Source: Lentisphaeria bacterium (GTDB lineage: Bacteria > Verrucomicrobiota > Lentisphaeria > Victivallales > UBA1829). Taken from it: a stretch of DNA of 11,119 nucleotides. A program made the position numbers and the translations under genes. The notes beneath the pieces were generated by a model, which was not told the origin of the DNA, made no database searches, and saw only the letters and a list, made by a program, of their open reading frames with translations. This document shows, in pieces, positions 1-6,229 of this stretch (within the stretch, counting starts at the first letter, position 1; each line of letters starts with the position of its first letter). The stretch lies in contig JAFYBD010000254.1 in assembly GCA_017540385.1 (NCBI GenBank), forward strand, positions 1 to 11,119, read 5' to 3'.

Positions 1-49
1 CTACACGAAGAAAAAGACGTTCAAGAAGGGCGAGGACAAGCAGGCGTAA
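1..49 (+). CDS. rpsP: C-terminal end of 30S ribosomal protein S16 (partial)
   Basis: Only the last 15 codons and a TAA stop are present; the reading frame starts at base 2 and gives the basic tail YTKKKTFKKGEDKQA. A lysine-rich tail directly upstream of khpA-trmD-rplS fits S16, whose gene heads this operon in many bacteria. S16 is a small-subunit assembly protein. The identification depends on gene order, because the fragment is too short for a family match. The next gene follows after 36 nt with its own Shine-Dalgarno site. Confidence 0.65.
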   Translation, partial: YTKKKTFKKGEDKQA

Positions 50-85
50 GTCTGACCTTCGCCCGCGCAACACGGGAGATTGGCC

Positions 86-439
86 GTGTCTATCTTTGAT
101 TTTTTCGGCAAACTGTTCGGCGGAAAAGAGGATTCTTCCTCCGCACCGTCCGCCCGGACGACCGTTGACGCCTCGTCGCAGCAGAACCTCGAAGATTTCG
201 TGCTGTACGTCTCGAAGAAGCTGGTGGACTACCCCGACGAAGTGAAGGTCCGCACGGCTTCCGCTGAAAACGGCCGCGTGATCCAGATCACGTGCCGTGC
301 CAGCGACCGGGGCAAGATCATCGGCAAGAAGGGCAAAACGATCATGGCGCTCCGCGCCCTCGTCTCCGGCGCAGCCGGACGCACGAAGGACCGCGTCAGC
401 GTCGAGGTCCTGGATGACGAGGTAGCTGCAGGAGCCTGA
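86..439 (+). CDS. khpA: KhpA-type KH-domain RNA-binding protein with N-terminal extension
   Basis: A single type II KH domain spans about residues 35-108 (GTG start numbering), with the RNA-contacting GxxG loop as G80-K-K-G83 inside GKIIGKKGKTI. KhpA proteins bind RNA with the partner KhpB/Jag and influence cell division and sRNA or mRNA behaviour. Typical KhpA is about 75-80 residues. This one is 117, because of an N-terminal stretch that starts with a short hydrophobic segment (MSIFDFFGKLFGG) and runs into a Ser/Ala/Thr linker. I chose GTG at 86 because GGGAG at 74-78 lies 7 nt upstream; the in-frame TTG at 80 would be only 1 nt from that site. The stop lies 1 nt before trmD, so the two are probably translationally coupled. 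The slot for rimM is empty. Confidence 0.88.
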   Translation: MSIFDFFGKLFGGKEDSSSAPSARTTVDASSQQNLEDFVLYVSKKLVDYPDEVKVRTASAENGRVIQITCRASDRGKIIGKKGKTIMALRALVSGAAGRTKDRVSVEVLDDEVAAGA

Positions 440-440
440 C

Positions 441-1124
441 GTGGCGCTGCGTATCGATATCATCACACTGTTTCCCGAGATATTCTTCGGCCCGCTGGCA
501 AGCAGCATCACCGGCAGGGCGCTTCGGGAAAACAAGGTCGAGATCCGTGCGATCGACCTGCGGGATTACACGCACGACCGGCGAAAGACCGTCGACGACA
601 AACCGTTCGGCGGTGGTCCGGGGATGCTGATGAAAGTTGAACCGCTGTACGAGGCGGTGAGCTCTTTGAAACAGGACGGGACGAAAGTCATCCTGACGGG
701 CCCGGCAGGCGGGCGCTTCACGCAGCAGACTGCGCATGCGCTCTCCGGGGAACGCCACCTGATTTTCATCTGCGGACACTACGAAGGCGTGGACCAGCGC
801 GTCCGCGACCTGCTGGTCGACATGGAGCTGTCCATCGGGGACTACATCCTCACGAACGGCAACCTGGCGGCCATGGTCATGGTCGACGCGATCGTCCGGC
901 TCCTGCCGGGCGTCCTCGGCGACGACGAATCCGCCGCTCAGGAATCGTTCGAAAACGGCCTTCTCGAGTATCCGCAGTACACCCAGCCCGTCGAATTTCA
1001 TGGCATGAAGGTCCCGGACGTTCTCCTTTCCGGGAACCATGCCAGAATCGGACAGTGGCGCCGTGCCGAATCCATGAACACGACGCTGCTGGTCCGGCCG
1101 GACCTGATCAACGACAAAAATTAA
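441..1124 (+). CDS. trmD: tRNA (guanine-N1-)-methyltransferase TrmD
   Basis: TrmD uses S-adenosylmethionine to methylate G37 next to G36 in tRNA, which prevents +1 frameshifts. It is a cytoplasmic SPOUT-fold homodimer with a trefoil knot. Seen here: KPFGGGPGM at 54-62, CGHYEGVDQR at 111-120, the knot region SIGDYILTNGN at 131-141, and LLPGVLG at 154-160 following R153, which matches the catalytic Arg154 of well-studied TrmDs. The base that is usually Asp169 aligns with Glu168 (AQESF). The protein has 227 residues against about 255 in E. coli; the C-terminal tail is short. GTG start at 441 has CAGGAG at 429-434 with 6 nt spacing. It sits 1 nt after khpA and 17 nt before rplS. Confidence 0.96.
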   Translation: MALRIDIITLFPEIFFGPLASSITGRALRENKVEIRAIDLRDYTHDRRKTVDDKPFGGGPGMLMKVEPLYEAVSSLKQDGTKVILTGPAGGRFTQQTAHALSGERHLIFICGHYEGVDQRVRDLLVDMELSIGDYILTNGNLAAMVMVDAIVRLLPGVLGDDESAAQESFENGLLEYPQYTQPVEFHGMKVPDVLLSGNHARIGQWRRAESMNTTLLVRPDLINDKN

Positions 1125-1141
1125 CATAATGGAGGTAACCC

Positions 1142-1519
1142 ATGAACATCATTGACAAGATCGAAAAGGCGCAGTGCAAGCAGTCTGTGCCCGACTTCAA
1201 TATCGGGGACACCGTCAAGGTTTCCACCAAGATCATTGAAGGCACCACCGAACGCATCCAGAATTTCACCGGCGTCGTCATCGCCCGCAAGAATTCCGGT
1301 CTCCGCGAGACGTTCACCGTCCGCCGTTTCCAGAACGGCTACGGCGTGGAACGCGTTTTCCCGATCCACAGCCCCCGCATCGACGCCATCACCGTCGAAC
1401 GCCACGGCCATGTCCGCCGCGCCAAGCTCTACTACCTGCGCAGCAAGATCGGTAAAGCCGCCCGCGTCAAAGAGAAAAAGTACTTCGGCCCCGCGGCCGC
1501 GGCTGATTCCGCAGAGTAA
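1142..1519 (+). CDS. rplS: 50S ribosomal protein L19
   Basis: L19 is a large-subunit protein at the interface with the 30S subunit. The 125 residues cover the whole family length: the N-terminal helix MNIIDKIEKAQ, the FNIGDTVKVSTKI barrel start, the conserved NFTGVVIARKNSGLRETFTVR segment split over residues 41-61, GYGVERVFPIHSP at 66-78, and the basic RRAKLYYLRSKIGKAARVKEK at 92-112. The tail is alanine-rich and short. An excellent Shine-Dalgarno GGAGGT at 1131-1136 lies 5 nt before ATG, as expected for a highly expressed ribosomal protein. It follows trmD closely and precedes rnhB by 8 nt. Confidence 0.97.
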   Translation: MNIIDKIEKAQCKQSVPDFNIGDTVKVSTKIIEGTTERIQNFTGVVIARKNSGLRETFTVRRFQNGYGVERVFPIHSPRIDAITVERHGHVRRAKLYYLRSKIGKAARVKEKKYFGPAAAADSAE

Positions 1520-1527
1520 TTCTCCGG

Positions 1528-2190
1528 ATGGATTTCCTCTCCGGAAATTCCGAACTCCTCGCCTACGAACTCAAGTGGGGCGGGGAGTTTTCTTTTATCG
1601 CCGGAGTCGACGAGGCCGGGCGCGGCTGCTGTGCCGGGCCCGTCTGCGCGGCGGCCGTGATCTTCACCGACCGTTCGCGGATCCCCGCCGGAGTCAATGA
1701 CTCCAAGCAGCTCACGCACAAACAGCGCATGGAACTGCGTGAAGCGATCCTCGCCGAACCCTCCGCGCTCACCGGCGTGGCGATGGTCGATCAGGACGAG
1801 ATCGACCGCACGGACATCTTGCGCGCGACCTGGCTGGCCATGCGAAACGCCATCCTCGCGCTCCCGCATGCGGCCGATTTCGCGCTCGTGGACGGCAATC
1901 CGGTGAAAGGCCTGCCCGTCCCCTCGGAATCCATCGTGAAGGGCGACGCGAAATCCGCGAGCATCGCGGCCGCCAGCATCCTCGCGAAGACCTCCCGCGA
2001 CCTCTTCATGCTCGAGGCCGCGAAACAATACCCGCAGTATCAATTCGAAGTTCACAAGGGGTACTGCACGAAGCTCCACACCGACCTCATCCGGCAGTAC
2101 GGCCCGTGCCCGCTGCACCGGAAGACGTTCGAGCCGGTCCGTTCCATCCTGAATCCCCCGGAATCCGTCCAGGGCGAAGTCGATTTCTGA
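1528..2190 (+). CDS. rnhB: Ribonuclease HII
   Basis: RNase HII cuts RNA in RNA/DNA hybrids and removes single ribonucleotides misincorporated in DNA. The active-site acidic residues are visible: D28 and E29 in GVDEAGRG, D122 in LVDGNP and D158 in KTSRD. The GRG turn (31-33) that senses the 2'-OH, NDSK at 57-60, and KGDAKSASIAAASILAK at 138-154 are all present. The C-terminal HKGYCTK...YGPCPLHRKTFEPV block is typical. At 220 residues the length is normal. Start ATG 1528 lies 8 nt after rplS; no strong Shine-Dalgarno is seen, so translation may rely on coupling. It ends the translation operon and converges with the next gene. Confidence 0.96.
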   Translation: MDFLSGNSELLAYELKWGGEFSFIAGVDEAGRGCCAGPVCAAAVIFTDRSRIPAGVNDSKQLTHKQRMELREAILAEPSALTGVAMVDQDEIDRTDILRATWLAMRNAILALPHAADFALVDGNPVKGLPVPSESIVKGDAKSASIAAASILAKTSRDLFMLEAAKQYPQYQFEVHKGYCTKLHTDLIRQYGPCPLHRKTFEPVRSILNPPESVQGEVDF

Positions 2191-2236
2191 GCCGGTCCGC
2201 TTCCGGCTCCCTCCCTCAAATAGTACAAACGCACGC

Positions 2237-2863
2237 TCAGCGTTTCGTCGCGGTCGACGGCGTGTCGTCCTGGTCTGTGAGCGTATTGTGCACGGCGCGC
2301 ACGGTGCAGCCGTCGTCGTCCCACACCATGTACGCGTAATTGCTGTCCACGGTGAAGCTTTTCTTCGAGTCTTCCTTCAGCGAAAGAGTCGCGGCGGCCT
2401 CCGCGTCCACGACCACCGTGTACGTGACCGGGACGTCGGCCTTCATGCCGTTTTCGAGCTTGACTTCGACCGAATCGAACATCCTGACGATCGTGTAGCG
2501 GCCGTCCGAGACGATGCTGTTGATCTTGCCGGAGAGCGACAGGTTCGTATTCGGCGGGATCGCGCGGTTCTGGACGCAGTCGGCGATCTTGCACGACGCC
2601 TTCCATCTGCGGTCGTTCACCCTGCGTTTGTCGACGGTACCGAACGGCGACGCGGTGGACGTCCTGCCGTTCAGCGAAGCTCCCTGCTGCGAGGCCGGTT
2701 TCGTGGGAGACGTGGCGACGTCGAAGATGCCCTTCGAGACGTTTTTCTTCGCGGAGGACGCCCCGCTTCCCGAGGGCGCGGTCGAACGTGCGGCCGCGGT
2801 CGCTGTCGCAAACACGGTCGCCGTCAGGAGAAGCACGGCTGCTGCAGAGGGGAGGAGCCTCAT
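2237..2863 (-). CDS. Secreted or periplasmic protein of unknown function
   Basis: I do not recognise the family. The 208 residues begin with a classical Sec signal peptide: M-R, a hydrophobic core at about 4-19, and an AxA-like cleavage region around A23-A25. A Ser/Thr/Pro/Lys-rich low-complexity linker covers about 27-80. A compact domain (about 85-195) then carries C91 and C96 close together, several beta-strand-like segments (RYTIVRMFDSVEVKLENG; DVPVTYTVVVD) and an acidic WDDDGCTVRAVHN stretch with C186. There is no lipobox and no further membrane segment. The start ATG has AAGGAA about 7 nt upstream. It is divergent from caxA and convergent with rnhB. Export is well supported; function is unknown. 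Confidence 0.72.
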   Translation of the reverse strand: MRLLPSAAAVLLLTATVFATATAAARSTAPSGSGASSAKKNVSKGIFDVATSPTKPASQQGASLNGRTSTASPFGTVDKRRVNDRRWKASCKIADCVQNRAIPPNTNLSLSGKINSIVSDGRYTIVRMFDSVEVKLENGMKADVPVTYTVVVDAEAAATLSLKEDSKKSFTVDSNYAYMVWDDDGCTVRAVHNTLTDQDDTPSTATKR

Positions 2864-2928
2864 GCGCGGATTCCTTTCGCGCCCGGACGGGCGGGAGTTC
2901 GTCAGTTAAAAGAAATGTTATCAGCTAT

Positions 2929-2956
2929 ACAATACCACGCGCGGCACGAAAAGCAA
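2929..2956 (-). promoter_or_regulatory. Candidate sigma70-type promoter for the secreted-protein gene
   Basis: On the minus strand TTGCTT (2956-2951) is followed by a 16 nt spacer and TATTGT (2934-2929), about 65 nt before the ATG at 2863. The -35 box lies in GCTTGCTTTT, the same context as other promoters in this window. The -10 box matches the consensus at four of six positions. Confidence 0.4.
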
Positions 2957-2975
2957 GCTCTTTTCGGGAAAAAAC

Positions 2976-3003
2976 TTGATTTCCGGGAAAACCCGTGTAG
3001 ATT
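2976..3003 (+). promoter_or_regulatory. Candidate promoter for caxA
   Basis: TTGATT (2976-2981), 16 nt spacer, TAGATT (2998-3003). Transcription would begin near 3010, leaving a leader of about 60 nt before ATG 3073. An inverted repeat TTCCGGT/ACCGGAA (3017-3023 and 3032-3038) would fold near the 5' end of that leader. The placement argues against the in-frame GTG at 3022, which lies inside this hairpin and only about 12 nt from the predicted RNA start. Confidence 0.42.
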
Positions 3004-3072
3004 TAAAGAGCCTTTTTTCCGGTGAACACTTACCGGAAGCGGATAGACCAGGAACCAGGAGACGGACCCCAC

Positions 3073-4074
3073 ATGCAGCTGCTTGACATCCTTTGCAACC
3101 TCGGACTCGCCGCGCTCGGCGTGGCTCTGCTGTATTACGGGGCGGAATTCCTCGTCCGGGGCGGTGTTTCCCTGGCGCAGAAAGCGCGCGTGTCGCGCCT
3201 GGTGATCGGCCTCACCCTCGCGGCGTTCGCGACGAGTTCGCCCGAGCTGGTCGTGAGCATCGACTCCGCGCTGCGCGGCTCGCCCGACATCAGCCTCGGC
3301 AACGTGGTCGGGTCGAATATCTGCAACGTCGCGCTGATCCTCGGCCTCTGCGCCGTGCTCCGGCCGATGCCGTTCCACGAGAACCTGAAGCGGTTCGACC
3401 TGCCGGTGATGCTCTTCTCCGGCGTGGCGCTCACGGCGTTTTATTTCCTGAACCACGGCATCAACCGCTGGGAAGGCGGCTTTTTCTTCCTCTGCATCCT
3501 CGTCTACCTCACGCTGAGCGTGGTGATCTCGAAGAAACAGGAGGCGCGCAAAGCCGCGTCCGGGGCGGCCGAAGCAGATTCCGGGATCGACCCGGAGATC
3601 GCCGAGAGCATGGAGAAACCGCTCGGCGTGCCGCTGGCGCTGCTGGCGGTGGTCGGCGGCGTGGTCATGCTGGTCCTCGGCGCGAAGTCGTTCCTCTACG
3701 CCGCAGTGGCGTTCGCGAAGGCGTTCGGCATCAGCGACGCGGTCACCGGGCTCACGATCGTGGCCGTCGGGACCAGCCTGCCGGAACTCGCCACGTCGTT
3801 CGTGGCCGCGCTGAAGGGCGAGAACGACATCGCCATCGGGAACATCGTGGGGTCGAACATCTTCAACATCTTCTGCATCCTCGGCATCGTGCCGCTGATC
3901 TCGCCGCTGGCGGGACAGAGCATCCGCGGGACGGATTTCGCGGTCATGCTGGGCGTGTGCACCGCGCTGTTCCTCTTCGGCGTCTTCGGCAAACGCCTGA
4001 ACCGCGTCCAGGGCGCGTTCCTGCTCCTGACCTATATCGCCTACACGGCCTACCTCGTCACGCAGCACGCGTGA
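3073..4074 (+). CDS. Calcium/sodium antiporter, CaxA/YrbG family
   Basis: An inner-membrane cation exchanger of the Ca2+/cation antiporter superfamily. The 333 residues show the two inverted-topology halves. Half 1 has FATSSPELVVSIDSALRG (52-69) and GNVVGSNICNVALILG (76-91); half 2 has VGTSLPELATSFVAALKG (232-249) and GNIVGSNIFNIFCILG (256-271). The PEL glutamates E58 and E238 are the expected ion ligands. A charged cytoplasmic loop lies at about 154-184. About ten membrane segments are apparent. I chose ATG 3073 with AGGAGA at 3057-3062; the upstream GTG 3022 lacks a ribosome site and would add a hydrophilic tail not usual for the family. The ion specificity is inferred from the family; Ca2+/Na+ exchange is the usual annotation. 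Confidence 0.92.
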   Translation: MQLLDILCNLGLAALGVALLYYGAEFLVRGGVSLAQKARVSRLVIGLTLAAFATSSPELVVSIDSALRGSPDISLGNVVGSNICNVALILGLCAVLRPMPFHENLKRFDLPVMLFSGVALTAFYFLNHGINRWEGGFFFLCILVYLTLSVVISKKQEARKAASGAAEADSGIDPEIAESMEKPLGVPLALLAVVGGVVMLVLGAKSFLYAAVAFAKAFGISDAVTGLTIVAVGTSLPELATSFVAALKGENDIAIGNIVGSNIFNIFCILGIVPLISPLAGQSIRGTDFAVMLGVCTALFLFGVFGKRLNRVQGAFLLLTYIAYTAYLVTQHA

Positions 4075-4104
4075 GGCGAAAAAACGCTGTCAGGCCGCCG
4101 GACC

Positions 4105-4896
4105 TCATTTCAACGGGGGAAGCTCTTTCAGCTTCGTTGTTTCCCACATCTCGAGCAGTTCGTCCCGGTGCAGGGGCAGCCATTTGCCGATCCATTCCAG
4201 CGCTTCCGGCGGAAGCTCGCCCCAAGTAAGCTTTCCGGTTAGGATTTCGATTTCTCCGCCTTTTTCTCCGCAAATCACATCAATGCGGGCAGGTCCACGG
4301 TCGCCATTCGAATTCGCTCTTTCGGGGTGCATTTTGACCGCCAGACCGTGGAAATGCGAAATCACATTGAAACGGACCTCTTTTTTCTTCGAGGGATCCG
4401 GCGGTGGATACTGGAGGACACCTTTCTCGAATAGTTTGTAATAGTATTCCAGCGGCTTGAAATCATCGGGGCCCAGAAGGCAGAACTGCTTCAGTTCCTC
4501 TTCGGTCTCGAACATGCGTGTTTCCCCGGTGCTGTATTGCAGATACCCGTACGTCCAGTCCTCGTTTCGGAAAAACGCATAGTCCTCGTGCAGATGGAGA
4601 TCGATGATTCTCCCCACCTTGATGCAGGAAAGCGCACCATCCGCGGAATCCGAATCCTGATCCTTGTTGGCATACTGTGATACCGCCAGATACCCGTCAT
4701 CGCAGTTGTCGATCATGAAGACCTCATACGGATATTTCAGCGGGAAACGGTAGGTATCCCGGAACCCCCTGTCGGTGTAGAATGGTGGTTTGGGCGGTGG
4801 TTTCGGCGGATTGCTTCCCCTCATCTTCTTCAGACGGCCGCAGCCAGAGAGAATCAGGATTACGCCCAGCAAAAGAAAGAGCAGCTTTTTTTTCAT
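4105..4896 (-). CDS. Lipoprotein with C-terminal DUF4160-like domain
   Basis: The 263 residues start with a lipoprotein signal: MKKK, a leucine-rich core and lipobox LSGC with lipidated C19. A positively charged segment and a proline-rich spacer (29-38) follow. A middle region (about 45-160) is unassigned; it has two cysteines (C65, C91) and many aromatic and acidic residues. The C-terminal part (about 178-255) resembles DUF4160: an ISHFHGLAVKMH start, an ILTGKLTWGELPPEAL middle, and a closing helix LHRDELLEMWE. The family's usual His-rich PPHFH segment is missing; that place reads PERANSNGDRGPAR. DUF4160 proteins are normally small cytosolic stand-alone proteins, so the fusion to a lipoprotein is odd. 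The gene is less GC-rich than its neighbours. ATG has AAGAGG 6 nt upstream. The domain match is from memory, without a profile search. Confidence 0.75.
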   Translation of the reverse strand: MKKKLLFLLLGVILILSGCGRLKKMRGSNPPKPPPKPPFYTDRGFRDTYRFPLKYPYEVFMIDNCDDGYLAVSQYANKDQDSDSADGALSCIKVGRIIDLHLHEDYAFFRNEDWTYGYLQYSTGETRMFETEEELKQFCLLGPDDFKPLEYYYKLFEKGVLQYPPPDPSKKKEVRFNVISHFHGLAVKMHPERANSNGDRGPARIDVICGEKGGEIEILTGKLTWGELPPEALEWIGKWLPLHRDELLEMWETTKLKELPPLK

Positions 4897-4952
4897 TTTT
4901 TGCCTCTTTTCGTTGTGATCCGGTTGGATGGAGCGGCATTCTTCCTAAATCT

Positions 4953-4981
4953 ACTTTATCATTCGTTCCGTGAAAAATCAA
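4953..4981 (-). promoter_or_regulatory. Promoter of the lipoprotein gene
   Basis: On the minus strand TTGATT (4981-4976), 17 nt spacer, TAAAGT (4958-4953), about 57 nt before ATG 4896. The same -35/-10 pair with the same spacing occurs at 10312-10340. The -35 box is one arm of a palindrome shared with the opposite promoter. Confidence 0.55.
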
Positions 4982-5001
4982 GTCTTCTATGCTTGATTTT
5001 T
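4973..5001. repeat. Perfect 10-bp inverted repeat spanning two divergent -35 boxes
   Basis: AAAAATCAAG (4973-4982) and CTTGATTTTT (4992-5001) are exact inverted copies with a 9 nt gap. Each arm contains the -35 box of a promoter pointing outward, toward the lipoprotein gene on the left and the KilA-N gene on the right. The symmetry may simply reflect the shared -35 context, or it may be a regulator site covering both promoters. Confidence 0.8.
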
Positions 5002-5020
5002 TGCGAACAGGTGGTATTAT
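4993..5020 (+). promoter_or_regulatory. Promoter of the KilA-N gene
   Basis: TTGATT (4993-4998), 16 nt spacer, TATTAT (5015-5020). Transcription would start near 5027, giving a leader of about 110 nt before ATG 5136. It is back to back with the lipoprotein promoter; the two -35 boxes are 11 nt apart. Confidence 0.55.
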
Positions 5021-5045
5021 AAGTAAGTCGACACATAGCAAATAA

Positions 5046-5093
5046 CAATCTGCCCCCAACAAGAGCATTGCCAACATTGAGGCAGGCAGATTG
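5046..5093. repeat. Perfect 9-bp inverted repeat in the KilA-N leader
   Basis: CAATCTGCC (5046-5054) and GGCAGATTG (5085-5093) are exact inverted copies separated by 30 nt. They lie wholly in the untranslated leader between the predicted promoter and ATG 5136. No T-run follows, so this is not an intrinsic terminator. It may be an RNA stem or a pair of protein-binding half sites. Confidence 0.6.
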
Positions 5094-5135
5094 GAAAGCC
5101 GCAGTTTTCTTCACATTAAAAGCAGAAGGTCAAAT

Positions 5136-5960
5136 ATGACAAAAATAATGGTAGATGATATTTCGGTCAATGTTGTGAAATTCCAGGATTCCGATTTCAT
5201 CTCTCTCACCGACATCGCTAAGAGGAAAACGGAAGAACCAAATACCGTAATCGGCAACTGGATGCGCAATCGCAACACAATCGAATACCTTGGAACATGG
5301 GAAACGCTTTACAATCCCAATTTCAACCCCATCGAATTCGAGGGGTTTAAAAAGGAAGCGGGACTGAATGCCTTTACACTCTCTCCCAGTAAATGGGTTG
5401 CGGCGACAAACGCATGTGGAATTGTTGTAAAGTCAGGTCGTTATGGCGGGACCTATGCTCACCGTGACATCGCTTTCAAGTTTGCAAGTTGGATTTCAGT
5501 CGAATTTGAGCTGTATTTGTACAAAGAATTTCAGCGACTCAAGGCTGAGGAGCAGAAACAAATCGGCTGGACGGCAAAACGCGAGCTGGCCAAACTGAAT
5601 TACCACATCCACACCGATGCCATCAAGCAAAACCTTATTCCCCCGGAACTTGACAGCAGACGGGCCGCGCTGGTTTATGCCGATGAAGCCGATGTCCTGA
5701 ATGTGGCCATGTTCGGCATCACGGCACGGGAGTGGAGAGAAGCAAATCCTGACAAGAAAGGCAACATTCGCGATTATGCCACGATCAACGAGCTTATCTG
5801 TCTTGCAAACCTCGAAAGCCTGAATTCCGTTATGATAGACGAGGGTATCCCGCAGCGGGAGCGTCTTATCCGGCTGAACCGGACTGCGATCCGGCAGATG
5901 CAGGTCTTGGAGGAGGTTCATTCTCGGAATCTTTTGAAGGGAGATTCTTCGCAAGATTAA
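5136..5960 (+). CDS. KilA-N domain DNA-binding protein
   Basis: A 274-residue protein whose N-terminal half (about 1-135) is a KilA-N domain, a DNA-binding module common in phages and large DNA viruses and also found in bacterial genomic islands. Key signs are FISLTDIAKRK (21-31), IGNWMRNRNTIEYLG (39-53) and the hallmark KSGRYGGTYAHRDIAFKFAS (99-118) followed by EFELYLYKEFQRLK. The C-terminal half (about 145-270) matches the helical tail usual in bacterial KilA-N proteins of this length. I chose ATG 5136 because GAAGGT lies 5 nt upstream and the family starts just before this beta strand; an in-frame TTG at 5091 would add 15 residues. The gene is distinctly AT-richer than its surroundings, suggesting acquisition. 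Its target is unknown; autoregulation through the upstream repeats is possible. Confidence 0.9.
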   Translation: MTKIMVDDISVNVVKFQDSDFISLTDIAKRKTEEPNTVIGNWMRNRNTIEYLGTWETLYNPNFNPIEFEGFKKEAGLNAFTLSPSKWVAATNACGIVVKSGRYGGTYAHRDIAFKFASWISVEFELYLYKEFQRLKAEEQKQIGWTAKRELAKLNYHIHTDAIKQNLIPPELDSRRAALVYADEADVLNVAMFGITAREWREANPDKKGNIRDYATINELICLANLESLNSVMIDEGIPQRERLIRLNRTAIRQMQVLEEVHSRNLLKGDSSQD

Positions 5961-6216
5961 ACGACGATTTGACCTCGGCCCCGCAATTCCACAGTTCTTC
6001 CGCTTCCAGGTCGAGCTCGTCGTTCCAGCTGATCCCGTATCCGCCGGGATCAATGCGGACCTGAGCGAAAAGCTCGGGATTTCGGACGAGGTCACCGAAG
6101 ACGGGATTGACCTCGACCAGCCTGGAAACACTGTAGACGACCTCCCGGCCGTCCTTGAACTCCGCCCAGAGCATGCAACCGGGCAGCGCTTTGATCTTGT
6201 TCAGTTTGGGAAACAT
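5866..6216 (-). CDS. DUF2442 family protein with extended tail
   Basis: Residues 1-80 match DUF2442: an MFPKLNKIKAL start, FKDGREVVYSVSRLV, an NPELFAQVRID strand, and the closing YGISWNDELDLEAEELW. DUF2442 proteins are small (about 80-90 residues), and their genes often neighbour DUF4160 genes in bacterial genomes; the pair has been discussed as toxin-antitoxin-like, which is unproven. Here residues from about 83 onward form a Ser/Pro/Gly-rich low-complexity tail encoded largely antisense to the end of the KilA-N gene (95 nt overlap, 5866-5960). The tail may therefore result from loss of the original stop at a junction. ATG 6216 lies 13 nt downstream of the CobS-like gene with GGGA as a weak ribosome site, so the two are probably cotranscribed. 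Confidence 0.72.
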   Translation of the reverse strand: MFPKLNKIKALPGCMLWAEFKDGREVVYSVSRLVEVNPVFGDLVRNPELFAQVRIDPGGYGISWNDELDLEAEELWNCGAEVKSSFNLAKNLPSKDSENEPPPRPASAGSQSGSAG

Positions 6217-6229
6217 CGTACGTCCCGGC

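Noticed and set aside
396..1127. Long open frame on the minus strand across trmD (243 codons)
   Set aside because: It is an antisense shadow of trmD in GC-rich DNA; its composition is Arg/Asp/His-rich with no family features.
2189..2209. GAGCCGG/CCGGCTC 7-bp hairpin between the convergent rnhB and secreted-protein genes as a terminator
   Set aside because: No T-run follows on either strand; it overlaps the rnhB stop codon, so it may be chance or only a weak transcript end.
2902..4068. 388-codon minus-strand frame opposite caxA
   Set aside because: Antisense to a clear antiporter gene; highly charged, repetitive composition and no ribosome site.
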